DNA from: Arminella tubonensis
Lineage (GTDB): Bacteria > Pseudomonadota > Alphaproteobacteria > Rhizobiales > Rhizobiaceae
Direction of reading: 5' to 3'
Length of the DNA: 36,787 bases
NCBI RefSeq assembly: GCF_003240585.1
Contig: NZ_PCDP01000056.1
Coordinates: 1-36,787 of the forward strand
Part shown: one piece after another, positions 32,018 to 36,787 of the stretch
How the letters are laid out: every line of letters starts with the position of its first letter
How positions within the stretch are numbered: position 1 is the stretch's first letter
Made by a program: the position numbers and the translations under genes
The notes under the pieces: model-generated
Database searches by the model: none
Seen by the model: the letters and a program-made list of their open reading frames with translations, nothing else
Told to the model about the DNA's origin: nothing

Positions 32018-35000
32018 CTAAGACAGCATCGCCAGCGAATGTCTTCCCCTGACCTCCCAACACTGGGCTCCTTGGGCTACGGCGAAATCTATGGCCGCCG
32101 AAATGGCTTTCTCGGCAGCGCCCCGTTTGTTCGCTGCTTTAAGAAGTTCTCCACGCAACCGCAGAAGCTCTGCGGTGTAGTAGTGCTCTCCCGTGCGATC
32201 GGAGAGCACCAATCCTTGGTCGACTGCGGCGGTCGCCTCATCAAGACGTCCCATTCGAAGATAGCTGTCGGCGAGGACGCCGAGATAGCAGGTCTTGTCG
32301 ACTTCCTGTTCTCCCATGTTGTCCACGATGTGCTGCATTTGCGCGAGACCGGAAGGATCTTGGCGGTTAACCGCCTTGGCCCAACTGGAAAAGAAGCTCG
32401 CCAGGTTCAGCCAGAGCTGGAATCCATTGCGCGTCGCAAGCGGCACTAGCTCGTCAGAGAGCCTCTGGAGCGTGTCGAAATCCTGACGGAGACACGTCAA
32501 GATGCAGCCGAGCCCCAAACAGGCGGCTAGGCGATAGTCGCTCTGACCGCGTGTGTCTCGTTCAGCATCGAAGAACAGCCCCATGGCCTGATCTTCCGCG
32601 CCGAGCATAAGAAGCGTCCACGAAAGATAGATCATGGACATGCTTGGAAAGTCGCTGCCGACGTTGTTGGCGTGTTCACGATGGGTGAGAGCTTCCTCGA
32701 GCGAGTGCCGCGCTTCAACAAACCTACCGCGCGCGAAGGCGCACATGCCGCCGAATTGAAGTCCCAACACCAGGGCCTTGACACTACTCTCCCTGAGGCC
32801 GATCTCCTTGAGCTGCTTGCTCGACCACTCGGCATCCGAAAACCGAGCGGAGTTGAACGCAGTCCCGAAGAGGCCGTCCAGCGCACGGATTGCGGCCTCG
32901 GTATTGCCGGTCGTCTGGCTAAGATGCATGACATTCCGGTACGCCGCGCTTCCGTCCGCCGTCATGTATCCATATGCGGCATAGAGGACGTCTCCTCTTT
33001 CGATGTCCAATTCAAGCTCGCGTGTGTCGCGGGCGGGCGACGACGGCATTCTGCGAACAGATTCTATGCCCTTGGCGAACATGTTTGCAGCTTCGATTTT
33101 GGCCCATGTCGCCCCAAGTTTCCGACCGGCGGTAAGCCAATAGTCGGCGGCCCGCTCGAAAAGCGTCGCGGCATCGTAGTGTTGCGCAAGGACTTCCGGG
33201 TGCTCCACTACCGTCCGAGGGTCGACCAGCTCGATCGCCTGGGCCACGCGGGCGTGAAGCTCCCGACGCCTGTCGCGCAGCAAAGCGTCGCAGGCGGCTT
33301 CCTGAAGCAGGCTATGGGTGAACGCGTAGCGCGGCCAATTGCTGAAGGGTTGTGGGGCGACGAGGCCCACATCGACGAGTTGATCGATCTGTGGTCTAAG
33401 GACTTCGGAGGAAACCCCGACAACATGCGCGAGGGTGTTTAAGTCAAACTCTCGACCAATTACTGCCGCCGTCTGCGCGACCGTTTTTACACCCCCTAGC
33501 TTGTCCAGGCGGGAGAGCAGCGCAGACTGCAAAGAAACTGGCACCTTGATCCTAATGTCGCCACTGGTTGGCACATGCTCCGAGGCGGCGGGCGTCAGTT
33601 CCACGGCGGACCGAACGAGCTCCTCCAGGAATAAAGGCACACCTTCCGCCTTGGAGAGAAGGGTCTTGACGACATCATAGCCGAGATTGGAACCTTCCCT
33701 CAGTTCCTCGATCATTTCGCCGGCTTGAGCTACCGAAAGGCGCGCAAGCTTCAGATGGTCAACCTTGCCTGTTTCTTCCTTCCTGCCGAAAAGGCTGTTG
33801 CGGGAGGTGACAAGAAGCAGCATCGCTATGTCAGGAATTTGTTTCACCAAGGTCTGCAAGAGCTTTTGCGAGGAGGGATCGATCCATTGCTCGTCCTCGA
33901 TCAATAGCATGAGCGGATCGCGGCTCGCCAAGTGGCGAAACCAGTTCGTGAACACATCGGTGATCGCGGCCTCCTGCTCATGGGAGCCAAGTTCGGATGG
34001 CGAGTAGCCCGCCTGTTCGAGGTTGAGAAGCCGCGCAAAAATGGGATAGGCTACCGAGAGAGGGATATCGGTGAGCGAAAGAACAGAGTTCAGCTTGCTT
34101 GAGGCGAGCGGCTGCGGCTCGTCGTCGGAGATATCCGCCTCGTGTTTCAACAGTCGCAGAAACGGATAAAGCGCGCTGTTCGAAAATGCGGGCGAGCATT
34201 GAGCGATCATTGCCCTCTTTTCCGGTAAGCGTCTGCGCATTTCGAATAGCAGCCTAGATTTGCCAATGCCGGGCTCGCCGCTGATTGCAGCAACGCGACC
34301 TCGACGGCTGCTTTCCACGGACAACCACAGGGCCGCAAGGCGCTCAGTCTCTGATTTCCTTCCAACAAGCCGGCTTAGCCGCGATTCGCCGGAAAACCGG
34401 TAATTGTTCACTAGCGGTTTGACGGCGCGCAGAATACGGATCGCCTGGGCAAACCCCTTAGCATTCCTCATTCCCAAATCCACGAACTCGAACTTGCGAA
34501 AGGTTGCATCGAAGGTGTTCTGGTCGAGGAAGGCCGTATCCTGCTCTGCTAGCGTCTGCAGTCGCTGTGCGAGATTGGGAACGGGTCCGAAGGCGACCGT
34601 CGACACGCCTGCTGGAGCGCCATCGATGTCGCCGACAACGACAAGCCCACTGGCGATGCCGATCCGCACGTGGAGTTTCGATCCGTCCGGTGACTCTATT
34701 TGGGGGACGGCGGCGATCACGTCGAAGGCCAGTTGCAGTGCGCGTTCGGCGTCGTTCTCTTCCGCGACGGGATATCCAAACAGGACTTGAAAAGCATCCC
34801 CGATATAGTTGGCGACGAATCCGCCATGCGCTCGTGCGAGCGCGCTGCATCGAGCTAAATAGGCCTGTGTAAGCTGGCTGAAGTCTTCGGGATCCAGTCG
34901 GGATGCGTATTCGGTCGATCCGACCATGTCGCAGAAAAAAATAGTCAACTGACGCCGTTCCATGGGGTTTCGATTTTCCGGAGAGATCCGCGCCTTCGGC

Positions 35001-35173
35001 ATTTCAGCAATCGCGACAAGGAGCTTGCGTCTAGGACCCATGGGGATGCGCAATTCGCGTAAATCCCGCTCCGTGAGCAGGGCCAGGCACCCCAGATCAA
35101 TCTGCGCGTCGTCGAACTTGTCGGCGAGGTTCTCGAGCCCGATTTTGATAAGCCATCGCCTGACATCGCTCAT
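32018..35173 (-). CDS. SAM - class III nucleotidyl cyclase - AAA ATPase - TPR signalling protein
   Basis: 1051 aa from ATG 35173-35171; a TTG at 35245 would add 24 residues. Domain order (numbered with the longer form): SAM-like domain (about 25-85, DVRRWLIKIGLENLADKF), class III cyclase (about 95-270, with metal ligands Asp106 in FFCDMVGSTEYA and Asp150 in YIGDAFQVLFGYP), AAA/NB-ARC-like ATPase with Walker A ISGEPGIGKSRLL and Walker B LMLLIEDEQWID, then a long TPR-like helical region to the end. Such proteins are common in Rhizobiales and probably make cAMP in response to an unknown input. It stands alone on the strand. Confidence 0.92.
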   Translation of the reverse strand: MSDVRRWLIKIGLENLADKFDDAQIDLGCLALLTERDLRELRIPMGPRRKLLVAIAEMPKARISPENRNPMERRQLTIFFCDMVGSTEYASRLDPEDFSQLTQAYLARCSALARAHGGFVANYIGDAFQVLFGYPVAEENDAERALQLAFDVIAAVPQIESPDGSKLHVRIGIASGLVVVGDIDGAPAGVSTVAFGPVPNLAQRLQTLAEQDTAFLDQNTFDATFRKFEFVDLGMRNAKGFAQAIRILRAVKPLVNNYRFSGESRLSRLVGRKSETERLAALWLSVESSRRGRVAAISGEPGIGKSRLLFEMRRRLPEKRAMIAQCSPAFSNSALYPFLRLLKHEADISDDEPQPLASSKLNSVLSLTDIPLSVAYPIFARLLNLEQAGYSPSELGSHEQEAAITDVFTNWFRHLASRDPLMLLIEDEQWIDPSSQKLLQTLVKQIPDIAMLLLVTSRNSLFGRKEETGKVDHLKLARLSVAQAGEMIEELREGSNLGYDVVKTLLSKAEGVPLFLEELVRSAVELTPAASEHVPTSGDIRIKVPVSLQSALLSRLDKLGGVKTVAQTAAVIGREFDLNTLAHVVGVSSEVLRPQIDQLVDVGLVAPQPFSNWPRYAFTHSLLQEAACDALLRDRRRELHARVAQAIELVDPRTVVEHPEVLAQHYDAATLFERAADYWLTAGRKLGATWAKIEAANMFAKGIESVRRMPSSPARDTRELELDIERGDVLYAAYGYMTADGSAAYRNVMHLSQTTGNTEAAIRALDGLFGTAFNSARFSDAEWSSKQLKEIGLRESSVKALVLGLQFGGMCAFARGRFVEARHSLEEALTHREHANNVGSDFPSMSMIYLSWTLLMLGAEDQAMGLFFDAERDTRGQSDYRLAACLGLGCILTCLRQDFDTLQRLSDELVPLATRNGFQLWLNLASFFSSWAKAVNRQDPSGLAQMQHIVDNMGEQEVDKTCYLGVLADSYLRMGRLDEATAAVDQGLVLSDRTGEHYYTAELLRLRGELLKAANKRGAAEKAISAAIDFAVAQGAQCWEVRGRHSLAMLS

Positions 35174-35400
35174 TGCTGCTGCGTCCAATGGGTACCGAGA
35201 GGCCACCACCTTAACTTGCGTTTTTCCGAAGTTCAAGCTACTCAATCAATAGGAGTCACTCAAACAATTTGAACGTGTTTTTTCGCTGTGCGCGGCGAAC
35301 GCGCGTATTCGCAGTGCCATTATCTCAAATTCAGCGTTGTCACGTCGGCTTTCAAGCACGACCTTAAAACACAAACCAAGGTTTATGTTTTAAGCTGCCT

Positions 35401-35549
35401 ATGAAATTTGTAATCTACTACAGGGTTTCACAAAGCGCCAAGGCAGCTCAGGTACAGCCTGGCTTGAGGTTGAAAATTGTTGTCGTTTTGCAGCTAATTT
35501 GGGTCTTCCTCGCTCAGCGAGATCAAATGAGTGGCAATATCAGCACTAG
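35401..35549 (+). pseudogene. Serine recombinase (resolvase) N-terminus, frameshifted
   Basis: ATG 35401 starts MKFVIYYRVS, the canonical opening of serine recombinases with the nucleophile Ser in YRVS. One missing base then moves the continuation TKRQGSSGTAWLEVENCCRF to another frame, so YRVSTKRQG is restored only by a frame change. The frame stops at 35547-35549. Only about 50 codons remain of a gene that is normally 180 codons or longer. Confidence 0.65.
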
Positions 35550-35564
35550 CAAAACGCAGAAGTT

Positions 35565-36044
35565 GTGCCCGACCCGACTCTTCACACAGACATCAAGAGA
35601 TGGCGGACAGAAATTCTTCCGTCTTTGCGAGTTTCGCCACGGTGCCGGCACGCCGACCTGTTGCCGGAGGCCTGGGCACCCGGCGAACGCGCCAGAGAAT
35701 TGCGCGTCGCCCTGCGCGAGGGGATGTTTTACGTGCGCCTGCGCACGATGACCAAGAACCGCATCGTCACCGTGCTTGATCGCTATCCGGAGCAGACGGC
35801 GCAGTTGAAGAAGCTTGGCGACCTGTTCGGCAAAGCCGGCCGCGTCCAATTGGCTCAAGTGAACGTCTCACAGATCGACCGCATCCAGATCGACCGTGGT
35901 CTCGCCTTCATCGGCGACATCGATGTGCAGATCAAGCAGTCGGAGACGAGGATCCGGGCAATGACCAAGGCCAGAGCCGGGCGAAGAACTTACCGATGCC
36001 GGAGATCGTCTTTAACAGCTTCACATTGGCAGACTCGGGCCTGA
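35565..36044 (+). CDS. Uncharacterised reading frame, possibly truncated
   Basis: 159 codons from a GTG at 35565; the true start may be later. The central part has protein-like composition (LREGMFYVRLRTMTKNRIVT, VLDRYPEQTAQLKKLGDLFG, RGLAFIGDIDVQIKQSETRI) and looks like a helical protein. The last about 22 residues are Arg/Ser-rich and probably read into foreign sequence, since an IS6 remnant follows. I do not recognise the family. It may be the C-terminal part of a gene whose start was removed when the recombinase relic was joined to it. Confidence 0.4.
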   Translation: MPDPTLHTDIKRWRTEILPSLRVSPRCRHADLLPEAWAPGERARELRVALREGMFYVRLRTMTKNRIVTVLDRYPEQTAQLKKLGDLFGKAGRVQLAQVNVSQIDRIQIDRGLAFIGDIDVQIKQSETRIRAMTKARAGRRTYRCRRSSLTASHWQTRA

Positions 36045-36105
36045 CGCATAACGCAGCGCCATTGAGGCGTTTCGTCGATCTCGGCATCGATCATCACACC
36101 GCCTG

Positions 36106-36412
36106 TCATGATCACCGATAAGCTCAGATCCTACGACGCAGCCAAAAGGGAAATCATGCCCGGTATCGGGCTCGTTCGCATAAGGGTCCGAAACATCAGG
36201 CGGAGAATTCGCATCTGGCTGTTCGACAACGAGAGAGAGGCAGGATCCGGTTCAAATCGGCACGACAATGCCAGCGCTTCGTCTCCATCCATGGTCCAAT
36301 CGCAAACCTCTTCCATCTTCACCGCAAGCGGACGAGCACTGCTGACCATCGCCAACTGCGAAACGCCGCCATGAGCACGTGGCACGAAATTACCCTGTCA
36401 ACCGCGGCATAA
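36106..36412 (+). pseudogene. IS6-family transposase, C-terminal fragment (different subtype)
   Basis: The plus strand reads VMITDKLRSYDAAKREIMPG and then, after a frameshift near 36170, SHKGPKHQAENSHLAVRQRE, RFKSARQCQRFVSIHGPIAN and LFHLHRKRTSTADHRQLRNA, ending ITLSTAA at the stop 36410-36412. TDKLRSY-AAKREI and NRAENSHxxxRxRER are the second-Asp and catalytic-Glu regions of IS6/IS240-like transposases. It is a different subtype from the fragment at 433-816. The first half of the gene is missing. Confidence 0.8.
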
Positions 36413-36660
36413 ACCGGCCCCATCGTGGCCGTCCTCTGCCCGACCCAAGTTAAGGCGACGCTACCACGCCAACCCCTGCCGCAGTGATTGATATTCCTGC
36501 CCTCATAAGTTGCGTGCGGGGTCAAGAACGCCGAATGCTTGGCGAAATTAAGTGCCTTTGCAGGAACAAGATCTGGTCAAGCTGCGATGTACGACATCCC
36601 CCCTTTTGCGCGCTTAACTGGCGAGTCATGGTAGGGAATGGATGAAATTAACATTCCTTA

Positions 36661-36787
36661 TGACCTGCCACTGCGAATTTCCTCCAAAATTGATTAGAGT
36701 TCGGCCTGACGAAGGACGGACGAATGAAGAAGCAGAGATTTACGGAAGAGCAGATCATCGGTGTGCTGCGTGAGCAGGAGGCTGGCG
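36661..36787 (+). mobile_element. IS3-family element, left end, cut by the window
   Basis: TGACCTGCCAC at 36661 resembles the terminal repeats of IS407-group IS3 elements. It is followed 60 bases later by ATG 36724 and KKQRFTEEQIIGVLREQEAG, the start of the OrfA helix-turn-helix protein. The rest lies outside the window. Confidence 0.8.
36724..36787 (+). CDS. IS3-family OrfA (partial)
   Basis: The first 21 codons of a typical IS3 OrfA are visible: MKKQRFTEEQIIGVLREQEA. The N-terminal helix of the DNA-binding domain is recognisable. No defect is seen in this short part, so the element may be intact beyond the window. Confidence 0.85.
   Translation, partial: MKKQRFTEEQIIGVLREQEAG

Noticed and set aside
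1..36787. CRISPR arrays, tRNA and rRNA genes
   Set aside because: No regularly spaced repeats and no tRNA- or rRNA-like sequences were seen by eye on either strand.

Overview
The window looks like an accessory region of a Rhizobiaceae genome (Rhizobium/Agrobacterium type), possibly a plasmid or chromid. The evidence is a GC-rich coding bias, a cellulose operon of the bcsA-bcsB-bcsZ-TPR type found in that group, BTLCP cysteine peptidases and a DUF1402 protein, and many broken insertion sequences of rhizobial IS5, IS6 and IS3 types. No rRNA, tRNA or CRISPR array was seen. All family names come from reading motifs by eye; no database search was run.

Layout. 1-870 is an IS scar: the 5' part of an IS5-type transposase fused to the 3' part of an IS6-type transposase. 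874-3916 is a small envelope cluster: two periplasmic BTLCP cysteine peptidases flanking a DUF1402 protein with lysozyme-like motifs, plus a small exported protein. After a decayed EamA transporter comes a FixJ/StyR-like two-component pair (4777-6482, minus). It is divergent from an ABC importer of the NitT/TauT class (7045-10133, plus), which has a fused double permease and no substrate-binding protein. The gap between them holds two perfect inverted repeats, one resembling StyR/TodT boxes. Next are an O-antigen-ligase-like protein, a UppP-type undecaprenyl pyrophosphate phosphatase, and a NodT-type outer-membrane efflux lipoprotein.

15.0-18.0 kb is a graveyard. It holds one copy of a duplicated 65-aa membrane protein gene, a ThrE exporter remnant with an in-frame stop, an orphan terminator, a gene fragment with an in-frame TGA, and a phosphodiesterase fragment between two pieces of an IS5 transposase that lie in the wrong order. 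18555-26063 is an intact, overlapping cellulose synthesis operon (bcsA, bcsB, bcsZ and a TPR protein of BcsK type) behind an AT-rich leader.

26.6-31.1 kb (minus) holds the second 65-aa gene, an IS5 scar, and a tight four-gene operon: GtrA-like flippase, GT2 polyprenyl-phosphate glycosyltransferase, YdjC/ChbG-type deacetylase and ArnT-like GT39 transferase. Together these resemble a lipid-linked sugar pathway for decorating lipid A or LPS, comparable to Francisella FlmF2-NaxD-FlmK. 32.0-35.2 kb is a SAM/class III cyclase/ATPase/TPR regulator. The right end has relics of a serine recombinase and an IS6 element, an uncharacterised reading frame, and the start of an IS3 element.

The common theme is the cell surface: peptidoglycan and periplasm remodelling, the undecaprenyl-phosphate cycle, LPS ligation and decoration, and cellulose. 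These modules are separated by mobile-element scars.
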